A stretch of DNA of 62,570 bases from an uncultured Anaerolineales bacterium (GTDB lineage: Bacteria; Chloroflexota; Anaerolineae; Anaerolineales; UBA6663), in assembly GCA_937952305.1 (NCBI GenBank), contig CALFZO010000056.1, positions 1 through 62,570 on the forward strand. The letters run 5' to 3'. The notes beneath the pieces are model-generated. The model had not been told where the DNA came from and did not search any database. It saw only the letters and a program-made list of their open reading frames with translations. Position numbers and translations under genes: made by a program. Shown piece after piece: positions 56,824 through 62,570 of the stretch (within the stretch, counting starts at the first letter, position 1; every line of letters begins with the position of its first letter).

Positions 56824-57648
56824 TTAGCGCAGGCTCTCGGCCAGGGCGATCAGCGCCGCCTGATCGTAGACGGCCACCGCCTCGACCGCGCCAGCCAGGT
56901 TGATCTCGAACAGCCGTCCGTCCGCGCGCCAGCGCAGCCGCTGCACCGGCGCGTCCGGATTCCAGCTGGCGGCGGTGGCGTTGGCATAGACGACAAACGT
57001 ACCCCGCACGTACTCGCCGTCGCCGCCACCGACCCGGACCGTCTCAACCTGCGCCTCGGCCGGCACGGTCTCCCAGACGACCGAGTCATTCGAGCTATCC
57101 CCCTGCGTGAGGGACAGGCCGGCGCCGCCGCCGACGGCGTTGTACACCACCGTCGCCGTCCGCCGCTCAGCGTCGACGGTGGCGTATACGAACACCAGGC
57201 CAGGCAGATCCGCCGGCGGAGTCTTGAGATCGAAACCAAGCAGCGCCTCGGCCTGGCCCACCTGGCAAGCGAGCGCGGCCGATCCGGTCTGGCCGTCGCA
57301 GCCGGGCAACCCCGCCGGCGGGGCCGCCGTCGGCGCCAGCGCATCCGGCGTAACAGCGGCGGCCGGGACCGGGAAGGATGAGCCGGCGGCCGGCGTAAAA
57401 AACTGCCACAAGCTTTGGGCCAGCGTCCGGCCCTGCGGAGTAGCCAGGCCGAGCGTCAAGCCCAGGCCGGCAACGAGGAGCGGGACCGCCAGCCAGCGCC
57501 AGCGGTGAAGATACGTGGGCATGTGCCAAACTCCTTTACGAGATGAGCGTAAGCGCGCCTGCACGGCCGGCCACAGGTCCACGGCCTGCGGCACGGCCTG
57601 CTCGGCCAAGCGTTCCAACTTCCGGCGCAACTGCGGTTCGCTAGACAT
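56824..57648 (-). CDS. Anti-sigma-factor-like membrane protein
   Basis: A 274-aa protein nine bp after an ECF sigma gene. The N-terminal 50 residues (LRRKLERLAEQAVPQAVDLW) could bind the sigma factor in the cytoplasm; one membrane helix lies at about 50-69 (WLAVPLLVAGLGLTLGL), and a Pro/Ala linker leads to an extracytoplasmic beta domain (about 120-274) resembling DUF4367 of sporulation or anti-sigma proteins (RTATVVYNAVGGGAGLSL). No zinc-binding HxxxCxxC is present, so it is not a ZAS-type anti-sigma factor. Confidence 0.75.
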   Translation of the reverse strand: MSSEPQLRRKLERLAEQAVPQAVDLWPAVQARLRSSRKGVWHMPTYLHRWRWLAVPLLVAGLGLTLGLATPQGRTLAQSLWQFFTPAAGSSFPVPAAAVTPDALAPTAAPPAGLPGCDGQTGSAALACQVGQAEALLGFDLKTPPADLPGLVFVYATVDAERRTATVVYNAVGGGAGLSLTQGDSSNDSVVWETVPAEAQVETVRVGGGDGEYVRGTFVVYANATAASWNPDAPVQRLRWRADGRLFEINLAGAVEAVAVYDQAALIALAESLR

Positions 57649-57657
57649 ACTCGCCTC

Positions 57658-58266
57658 TCAGCCCTCGCGGCGTGGCTTGCGTTCAGGGATCAGGGGCCGC
57701 AGGAGGAGCCGCAGGCGCGCGCGTGCCTGGTGCAGGTGCCACTTGACCGTCCCCGGCGCGGCCTGCCAGTGGGCGGCCATCTCGGCCTCGCTCAGATCGA
57801 GATAGTAGCGTTGGACGACCGCGGCGCGCTGCCGCGGTGACAGCGCGCCGAGCGCATCCCAGATCGCGCGCTGGGTCTCGGCAGTTTCAACGGCCGCCAG
57901 CGGGCCGGGCGCCGGGTCCGGCAGCTGCTCGGCCAGGGTCAGGGCGCCGTCGGCCGATGCCTGGTCCAACGAGACCGTGCGCTCACGCCGCACCGCCGCC
58001 TTGAGGGCGTCGTTGACCACACTGCGCAGGAACCACGGCCCGAACGGACGGCCCGGATCCAGCTGCGCGATGCGCTCAGCGGCCCGCACGAAGGCCGCTT
58101 GCACCAGGTCCTCGGCCAGCGCCCGGTCACACACGATCAGCGTGGCCGCCCGCAGCGCGCGCAACTGATGCGCCCGCACCAGGGGTTCCAGTCCTTCCAT
58201 GTCGCCGCGCCGGAGGCAGGCGAGTGCCTGTCGTTCGTCCACCAGCCGCCTTTCTGTCAAAGTCAC
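57658..58266 (-). CDS. ECF-type RNA polymerase sigma factor
   Basis: A 202-aa sigma-70-family factor. Region 2 is at about 25-95 (HQLRALRAATLIVCDRALAEDLVQAAFVRA, read in parts, and PFGPWFLRSVVND) and region 4 at about 135-190 (LGALSPRQRAAVVQRYYLDLSEAEMA, then PGTVKWHLHQARARLR). Regions 1 and 3 are absent, as in ECF factors. GTG start preceded by AAGAAGG. An AACC near 58307 and a TAGTAT -10 (58283-58288) could be an ECF-type autoregulated promoter, but this is weak. Followed by its likely anti-sigma gene. Confidence 0.92.
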   Translation of the reverse strand: MTLTERRLVDERQALACLRRGDMEGLEPLVRAHQLRALRAATLIVCDRALAEDLVQAAFVRAAERIAQLDPGRPFGPWFLRSVVNDALKAAVRRERTVSLDQASADGALTLAEQLPDPAPGPLAAVETAETQRAIWDALGALSPRQRAAVVQRYYLDLSEAEMAAHWQAAPGTVKWHLHQARARLRLLLRPLIPERKPRREG

Positions 58267-58376
58267 GAAGGCCTTCTTACTAATACTATCCGCTGGGGCG
58301 GCAAAAGGTTGGGGGGGCGGCGGCGAGTTACGGTAAAATCCTCAGCACCCCATTGGACGCTGCCAGGAGAAAGTCT

Positions 58377-58931
58377 ATGTCCCAGGCTCGTGAAACCTAC
58401 CCGGTCGAAATCGCCGGCGTCAAGCGCCAACTGCCGCTGTTTGAAGTCAAGCCCGGTCTGCGCATCGCGGTCTTGAACATTCTCGGCGACACCGAACTGG
58501 TGGAGGCCGCCGCCGAGGCGCTGGCCGCCAAGCTGGCCGCCGTCCCCTACGATGTGCTGGTGACGGCCGAGGCCAAGAGCATCCCGCTGATCCACGCGCT
58601 CTCGGTCCACGCCCGCAAGCCGTACATCGTGCTGCGCAAATCGTACAAGCCCTATATGGGCGAGGCCATCCAAGCCGAGACACTTTCCATCACCACCGGC
58701 AAGCCCCAGACCCTGTACCTGGACGAGAAGGACCGCCAGTTGATCGAGGGCAAGGCCGTCATCCTGGTGGACGATGTGATCTCCACCGGCTCCACGCTGC
58801 AGGGCATGCGCCTGGTGTTGAGCAAAGCCGGCGCCCGGGTCGTGGCCGAATCCGCTATCTTCACCGAGGGCGAGCGCTCGCAGTGGGAAAACATCATCGC
58901 CCTGGGCCACCTGCCGCTCTTCACCGGCTGA
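58377..58931 (+). CDS. Adenine phosphoribosyltransferase-like enzyme
   Basis: A 184-aa PRTase-fold protein. VILVDDVISTGSTLQGM (about 130-146) is the PRPP-binding motif; the hood region has LVTAEAKSIPLIHALS and YIVLRKSYKPYMG, as in adenine phosphoribosyltransferase relatives. The family salvages purine bases or acts in PurR-like regulation; the base is not certain. CAGGAGA before ATG 58377. A TAAAAT -10 (58334-58339) lies upstream with no good -35. Divergent from the sigma gene. Confidence 0.85.
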   Translation: MSQARETYPVEIAGVKRQLPLFEVKPGLRIAVLNILGDTELVEAAAEALAAKLAAVPYDVLVTAEAKSIPLIHALSVHARKPYIVLRKSYKPYMGEAIQAETLSITTGKPQTLYLDEKDRQLIEGKAVILVDDVISTGSTLQGMRLVLSKAGARVVAESAIFTEGERSQWENIIALGHLPLFTG

Positions 58932-59026
58932 ACCGGCCCCGGCGGACCCGGGCCGGAGCGCGCCTGTAACGGATCCGCGCTCCGCGAGTCTGGGGAGTGA
59001 GCGAGACGAACGATCGAGGAGGCTTG

Positions 59027-59668
59027 ATGCTGAACAGTCTATTTGGGCGGCGCAACGACGAGGAGCGCATTCGCAGCGAGGGACGCCTGCCCCCCGGCCA
59101 GGCGCTGACCAATCGTTTCCCGGTGCTGCACTACGGCCCGGTGCCGCCCTTTGATCCGGCCACCTGGACCCTGCGCGTCTTCGGCGAGGTGGAGCAGGAA
59201 GTCACCTGGACCTGGGAGGCCTTCAACCAACTCCCGCGCACCAAGGTGACGATGGACCTGCACTGCGTCACCCGCTGGAGCAAATTCGACACCACCTGGG
59301 AGGGCGTGGCGCTCAAGACCCTGGTGGACACGGGCCTGATCAAGCTCAAACCGACCGCCCAGCACGTGATGCAGCACTGCGAGTACGGCTTCACCGTGAA
59401 CGTACCGCTGGCGGTGGCGCTGGCGCCCAACTTTCTGCTGGCCACCCACTTCGACGGCCAGCCGCTGACGCCCGACCACGGCTATCCGCTGCGCGGCGTC
59501 GTCGGCCACATCCCGGGCGCTGACCACAAAACGCCCTACCTCTGGAAAGGCGGCAAGTGGCTGCGCGGCCTGGAGTTCCTGAGCCGCGACCGGCTGGGCT
59601 TCTGGGAGCAGGCCGGTTACCACAACGAGGCCGATGTCTGGAAGGAAGAACGCTTCGCCTACGGCTAA
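59027..59668 (+). CDS. Sulfite oxidase-like molybdopterin oxidoreductase
   Basis: A 213-aa protein of the sulfite oxidase-like group (MsrP/YedY relatives). NRFPVLHYGPVPPFDP, VTWTWEAFNQLPRTKVTMDLHCVTRWS (in part) and VPLAVALAPNFLLATHFDG follow the family; Cys in DLHCVTRWS (about residue 82) is the expected molybdenum ligand, and GYPLRGVVGHIPG is the cofactor loop. It has no signal peptide or dimer domain and is shorter than full sulfite oxidases. AGGAGG supports ATG 59027. Substrate unknown. Confidence 0.9.
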   Translation: MLNSLFGRRNDEERIRSEGRLPPGQALTNRFPVLHYGPVPPFDPATWTLRVFGEVEQEVTWTWEAFNQLPRTKVTMDLHCVTRWSKFDTTWEGVALKTLVDTGLIKLKPTAQHVMQHCEYGFTVNVPLAVALAPNFLLATHFDGQPLTPDHGYPLRGVVGHIPGADHKTPYLWKGGKWLRGLEFLSRDRLGFWEQAGYHNEADVWKEERFAYG

Positions 59669-59719
59669 CGGCGCCGGCCCGGCCGCCAAGCGGAAAGAGT
59701 TGGCCCGCCGCCCGGCCCA

Positions 59720-59748
59720 TTGTCCGGCACTCTGATTGGTGCTATCCT
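59720..59748 (+). promoter_or_regulatory. Promoter of the lone response regulator
   Basis: TTGTCC (59720-59725), 17 bp, TATCCT (59743-59748) with an extended TGC. The start codon is 8 bp later, so the message is leaderless. Confidence 0.6.
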
Positions 59749-59756
59749 TTCGCGCG

Positions 59757-60146
59757 ATGACCCGCGTTCTCATCATCGACGACGACCCGGATATGGCCGA
59801 GCTGCTCGGCCACATGATCGCCATCCTCGGTTACGACCACGAGTACGTGCCGACCGGCGACGCCGCTGTGGAAGCCTGCCGGCGGCAGGCGCCGGATGTG
59901 ATCATCCTGGACGTGATGCTGGAGGAGACCGACGGTTGGGCCGTCTTCCGCCGGCTGACGCCGATCACGGACGCGCCGATCATCTTCATTACCGCCTGGC
60001 GCACGGGCGAGAACCGGATCAAGGCTGACGCGATGCTGGCCGACGGCTTCCTGGCCAAGCCGATCTCGCACCAGGATTTCGCCAACCAAGTGCACCAGGC
60101 TCTGGGACGGCCCGCGCGCCGCCTGCCCGGCGCCATCCCCGCCTGA
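59757..60146 (+). CDS. Single-domain response regulator
   Basis: A 129-aa receiver domain only. VLIIDDDPDMAELLGHM (acidic pocket), VIILDVMLEETDGW with the phosphoacceptor Asp (about 51), IIFITAWRTG (Thr) and FLAKPIS (Lys-Pro) are all present, so it should be phosphorylated. No output domain and no histidine kinase adjacent: a CheY/Spo0F-like relay or an orphan. A leaderless mRNA is implied by the -10 spacing. Ends at a bidirectional terminator. Confidence 0.92.
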   Translation: MTRVLIIDDDPDMAELLGHMIAILGYDHEYVPTGDAAVEACRRQAPDVIILDVMLEETDGWAVFRRLTPITDAPIIFITAWRTGENRIKADAMLADGFLAKPISHQDFANQVHQALGRPARRLPGAIPA

Positions 60147-60164
60147 CGGGGCCTAACTGGATAA

Positions 60165-60193
60165 AAAAGGCGGCCCTGCCCGGGCCGCCTTTT
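60165..60193. terminator. Bidirectional terminator
   Basis: A 12-bp stem, AAAAGGCGGCCC (60165-60176) with GGGCCGCCTTTT (60182-60193), 5-nt loop, with T tracts on both strands. Serves the response regulator (+) and acetyltransferase (-) genes. Confidence 0.9.
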
Positions 60194-60195
60194 CA

Positions 60196-61296
60196 TTAGC
60201 GCGGGCTTGGGAAGCTCGCGGCCTCCTGGGCGTTGACGAGCGGCACAGGCGCGCCGCCCAAGTCAATGTCCGCGGCCGGGCTGAGCTGCAGCCGATAGAT
60301 CGTGCTGGCCACGCCGCCGAAGCGGAGCTTGTAGTCCTCGCCGCCGCGCATGAAATCGAACTCGACGCGCCGGTTGGCGATGGCCCACTGCAACAGATAC
60401 CCCAACAGCACCCAGCCCACCGACAGCGCACTGAACCGCGCGTCGATGGCCGAGTTGTAGACGTACAAGCGCCGGCCGTCGTCAAAACTCAGATAAGCGG
60501 CCGCCCGGACCGGGCCGACGAGCAAAAAGGCCAGGTGCAGCCAGCCGTGCGCGGCGGCCGCCTGTAAGACTGAATGAAACTGGGCCCGCATGGCCGGCGT
60601 CAGGAAGCGGGCTTTGTCCTCGCTCAGGGCCATCATCGCCAGGAAGGCTTCGCCGTCGGCGGGGGTATAACGCGCGCTGTCCACCAGCTGCCAGGCGACT
60701 TTCTCGTCGTTGGCCTCGGCCCGGCGCAGCTTGCGCTTAATCTCTTGGCGTTCCTTCTTCTCGACCAGCGTCGCCAGGTAGGTGTCCCAATCCCCGGGCA
60801 GCGTGATCACCGGCACCGGCTCCAGCATCTGCTCGCCGGTCGTCCAGCCCAGTGCCGCCGCCGTGCGGCCCAGCGCCGCGCGCGTCGGCGAGGTCGCCGG
60901 CACGTTGTACCAATCCAGCACCTCCCAGGCCGGCACATCGGCCGCGCGCAGACGCGGCAGCAGCGCCGCGCAGAACGCCTCGACGTGCTCACGCTCGACG
61001 ATCAGGTCCAGATAATCCGAGATCTCGATGCTGCCGATCAGCAGCAGGGCGCGCCGCCCGGCGCGGTTGCGGGCGGCGAAGAGCGGCGCGACCCCGACCA
61101 GGCGGCCGTCCAGGCGCGCGGTCACCACCACCAGTTCGGCCTCCGGCCACTCACCGCCGCCGCGGTGCTGCCACCAGGCGGCCTGGTATTCGGCGCGCAA
61201 AAACGGCACCCGGCACAGCCCGCGCTCCACAAGCGCGTTCCACTCGGCGTGCAGGGTCGCAAAGATTTCGGGTTGACAGTGAACTTCCAGTTCCAT
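60196..61296 (-). CDS. FemAB/BioF2-like GNAT acetyltransferase
   Basis: A 366-aa protein of the Acetyltransf_6 (FemAB-like) group, which includes aminoacyl and sugar acyl transferases of envelope glycans. LEVHCQPEIFATLHAEWNAL opens the fold; PFLRAEYQAAWWQHRGG, VGVAPLFAARNRAG and VEFDFMRGGEDYKLRFGG (the C-terminal block) match the family; a coiled KKERQEIKRKLRRAEAND lies mid-protein. ATG 61296 or GTG 61302 both fit. It may modify surface polymers, consistent with the glycan genes elsewhere in the window (inference). Confidence 0.85.
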   Translation of the reverse strand: MELEVHCQPEIFATLHAEWNALVERGLCRVPFLRAEYQAAWWQHRGGGEWPEAELVVVTARLDGRLVGVAPLFAARNRAGRRALLLIGSIEISDYLDLIVEREHVEAFCAALLPRLRAADVPAWEVLDWYNVPATSPTRAALGRTAAALGWTTGEQMLEPVPVITLPGDWDTYLATLVEKKERQEIKRKLRRAEANDEKVAWQLVDSARYTPADGEAFLAMMALSEDKARFLTPAMRAQFHSVLQAAAAHGWLHLAFLLVGPVRAAAYLSFDDGRRLYVYNSAIDARFSALSVGWVLLGYLLQWAIANRRVEFDFMRGGEDYKLRFGGVASTIYRLQLSPAADIDLGGAPVPLVNAQEAASFPSPR

Positions 61297-61405
61297 CGGC
61301 ACTCACAAAGCGAGCGGCCCGGTCGGCCGCCCGCCAATAGGCCCAGCTGGGCCGCTACTAATCGACGTCATCCGCCAACCGAGCGCGGAGCCGCCGGAAA
61401 TTCTA

Positions 61406-62536
61406 TCATCTCGCCGGCGCGACGCCGTTCAGGCCGCCCAGCCCGTTCACCTGCAGCGTCCAGCGGCTGCCCAGCTCAAACTGGAGAAACTCGGCCTCAT
61501 CCTCGGGGGTGTACGTGAAGTCGCGGTCATCCGCGGCCAGCGTCACCGCGTAGCGCTCGGCCCGGTCGCCCTCACGCTGGTCCGGGCCGAGGGCGATATC
61601 CGGCCAGAACGGGTTCAGGTCCTGGCCGTTGGCCACCGCCCGATCGACTTCGCGCCACTCCAAAGCCGCATACGAGCAGTAGTCATCGTAGATCTGGTAC
61701 TCGCAGTCCTGCACCACCTTGCCGGTGCCGTCGCCCTGGTCCACGGTGTAGGGCGTGCCGCAGATTTTCTCCGAGCGCCGCGAGGCATCCGGCCCGGCGC
61801 GCAACTCGCGCGGCCGCTCCTGGCAGGTGTTGATCTGGGCGCCGGCCGGCACGCGGTCGCGCCAGTTCTCGCGCGACACGGTCACCTGCGCCTCCACGCT
61901 GATGCTGCGTTCCCACTCCACGGCCTGGACGACGCCGGGCACGGCGCTGGTGTTGAACGACTGGAACACCAGGAAGCCGACGCCGAGCAGACAGGCCAGG
62001 GCGATCAGACCCAACCCCGCCATGACGATGAGATTGGGCTGGCCGGCGCGCGGGGATGACGCCGCCGTGGGCGGGGCCGCCGTGGGCGGGGCCGCTGTGG
62101 GCGGGGTAGCCGGCGCGGCGGCGGAGCCGAGCGGGCGCCCGCAGCTGGCGCACTGCGCGGCGCTGGCCGCGTTGGCGGTGTGGCAGGCCGGGCAGATCAC
62201 GGGCGCGGCGGCTTCGCCGGGCTTGAAAGCGCCGACGACCTGGCCGGCTTCGCGCTTCTGGGCCTTGGTCAGATCGCCGCCGCACTGCGAGCAAGTTGCC
62301 GCGCCGGCCGGGTTGCGCGTGCCGCAAAACGGGCAGTGCACGTCGGCGCCTTTGCCGGTCTGCTCGAGCTTGGCCGCATCGGCGATCAGCGTCTGGCCAG
62401 CTGGCTTCTCGAACTGCTGTTCGGCCTCCATCTGGGCGCCGCAGTTGGCGCAGGTCTTGGTCAGGCCGGGGTTTTTCGTGCCGCAGCGCCGGCACGTCCA
62501 CTCCATTTCGACGTAGCCCAGAGTCTCCTGAGGCAT
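61406..62536 (-). CDS. Triple zinc-ribbon membrane protein with extracytoplasmic domain
   Basis: A 376-aa protein. Three zinc ribbons occupy the N-terminal 140 residues: CRRCGTKNP...CANCG, CPFCGTRNP...CSQCG and CPACHTANA...CASCG. A Pro/Thr/Ala linker with three APPTA-type units follows, then a membrane helix (about 172-194, LIVMAGLGLIALACLLGVGFL) and an extracytoplasmic domain of about 180 residues with several Cys (CQERPRE, ICGTPYTVD, DCEYQIYDDYC), probably disulfide-bonded. No family recognised for the outer part. The architecture mirrors the 52902-53717 protein with the ribbon on the other side. Confidence 0.8.
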   Translation of the reverse strand: MPQETLGYVEMEWTCRRCGTKNPGLTKTCANCGAQMEAEQQFEKPAGQTLIADAAKLEQTGKGADVHCPFCGTRNPAGAATCSQCGGDLTKAQKREAGQVVGAFKPGEAAAPVICPACHTANAASAAQCASCGRPLGSAAAPATPPTAAPPTAAPPTAASSPRAGQPNLIVMAGLGLIALACLLGVGFLVFQSFNTSAVPGVVQAVEWERSISVEAQVTVSRENWRDRVPAGAQINTCQERPRELRAGPDASRRSEKICGTPYTVDQGDGTGKVVQDCEYQIYDDYCSYAALEWREVDRAVANGQDLNPFWPDIALGPDQREGDRAERYAVTLAADDRDFTYTPEDEAEFLQFELGSRWTLQVNGLGGLNGVAPAR

Positions 62537-62541
62537 GGTGC

Positions 62542-62570
62542 GGGTCCTTTCAGGGTCCTTTCAGGGTCCT
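62542..62570. repeat. 11-bp tandem repeat at the window edge
   Basis: GGGTCCTTTCA repeats at 62542-62552, 62553-62563 and partially to the window end, immediately upstream of the zinc-ribbon gene. On the minus strand each unit carries GAAAGGACCC, so the unit nearest the gene supplies the ribosome site (GAAAGG) and the others may be decoys or slippage copies. Confidence 0.75.

Noticed and set aside
58267..58376. ECF-type autoregulated promoter for the sigma gene
   Set aside because: AACC and TAGTAT are present but the match is weak and the group-specific consensus is unknown, so it is only mentioned with the gene.
62041..62110. Possible VNTR in the zinc-ribbon gene linker
   Set aside because: The repeated APPTA units are a common low-complexity linker in this lineage and remain in frame, so they are described with the gene.
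62542..62570. CRISPR-like repeat
   Set aside because: The 11-bp units are directly adjacent with no spacers; no cas genes are present.

Overview
The window is a dense, high-GC bacterial chromosome segment with about 68 protein genes, few gaps over 200 bp, frequent 4-bp stop/start overlaps and many GTG or TTG starts. Several traits point to Chloroflexota, probably near Anaerolineae: proline/threonine-rich linkers on secreted proteins, a class II HMG-CoA reductase, DUF6391, SpoIIIAA-like AAA+ and zinc-ribbon membrane proteins, and GAC-rich intergenic repeats. This assignment is inference; no rRNA or other phylogenetic marker is present. I saw no tRNA, rRNA, CRISPR array, insertion sequence or prophage.

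Layout. 1-10.9 kb (minus strand) is a cell-surface polysaccharide region: rfbB (cut by the left edge), rfbA, a CpsD-like kinase, two Wzz-like proteins, a GT4 and two GT2 glycosyltransferases, and rfbD, with rnhB inside. It is interrupted by a TetR / alpha-beta hydrolase / YrdB operon whose promoter spacer is exactly filled by a palindrome. 10.9-17.3 kb carries a NERD-like protein, secreted or anchored proteins, a lipoprotein deacetylase, HMG-CoA reductase, VOC and MBL proteins and a CPBP protease. 17.4-20.7 kb holds a DppB/DppC permease pair in which DppC is fused to an extra membrane helix and a beta-propeller. A repeat of about 168 bp lies upstream of both the CPBP gene and the permease pair. 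21.3-25 kb is an Rrf2-regulated redox cluster (two F420-type NADP oxidoreductases, an aldo/keto reductase, a K+ channel).

25-28.3 kb has a dienelactone hydrolase and a NarL-type two-component pair. 28.3-30.4 kb is a compact cassette of a soluble FtsK-like translocase and three small genes behind an AT-rich, palindrome-rich control region; it is the best candidate for a poorly described system. 30.7-47.7 kb is mostly housekeeping (holA, priA, gmk, tmk) with a transglutaminase / alpha-E / ATP-grasp cassette, a CNNM-type protein, a MEMO-like protein, rhomboid and the SpoIIIAA-like ATPase. 48.5-55.5 kb is a plus-strand envelope module: GntR, SPFH, CPBP protease, ABC transporter, an Ig-TM-zinc ribbon protein, a single-TM protein and a methyltransferase. 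Two of its proteins end in the same QLDDSRY motif, and an exact 14-bp parS core lies between the ABC genes. 55.5-62.6 kb has a tandemly duplicated ArsR-DUF2087 regulator, an ECF sigma/anti-sigma pair, a phosphoribosyltransferase, a sulfite-oxidase-like protein, a lone response regulator, an acetyltransferase and a triple zinc-ribbon membrane protein.

A recurring trait is a -10 element 8-20 bp from the start codon, suggesting much leaderless or very short-leader transcription. Functional calls rest on motif recognition by eye; no searches were run.
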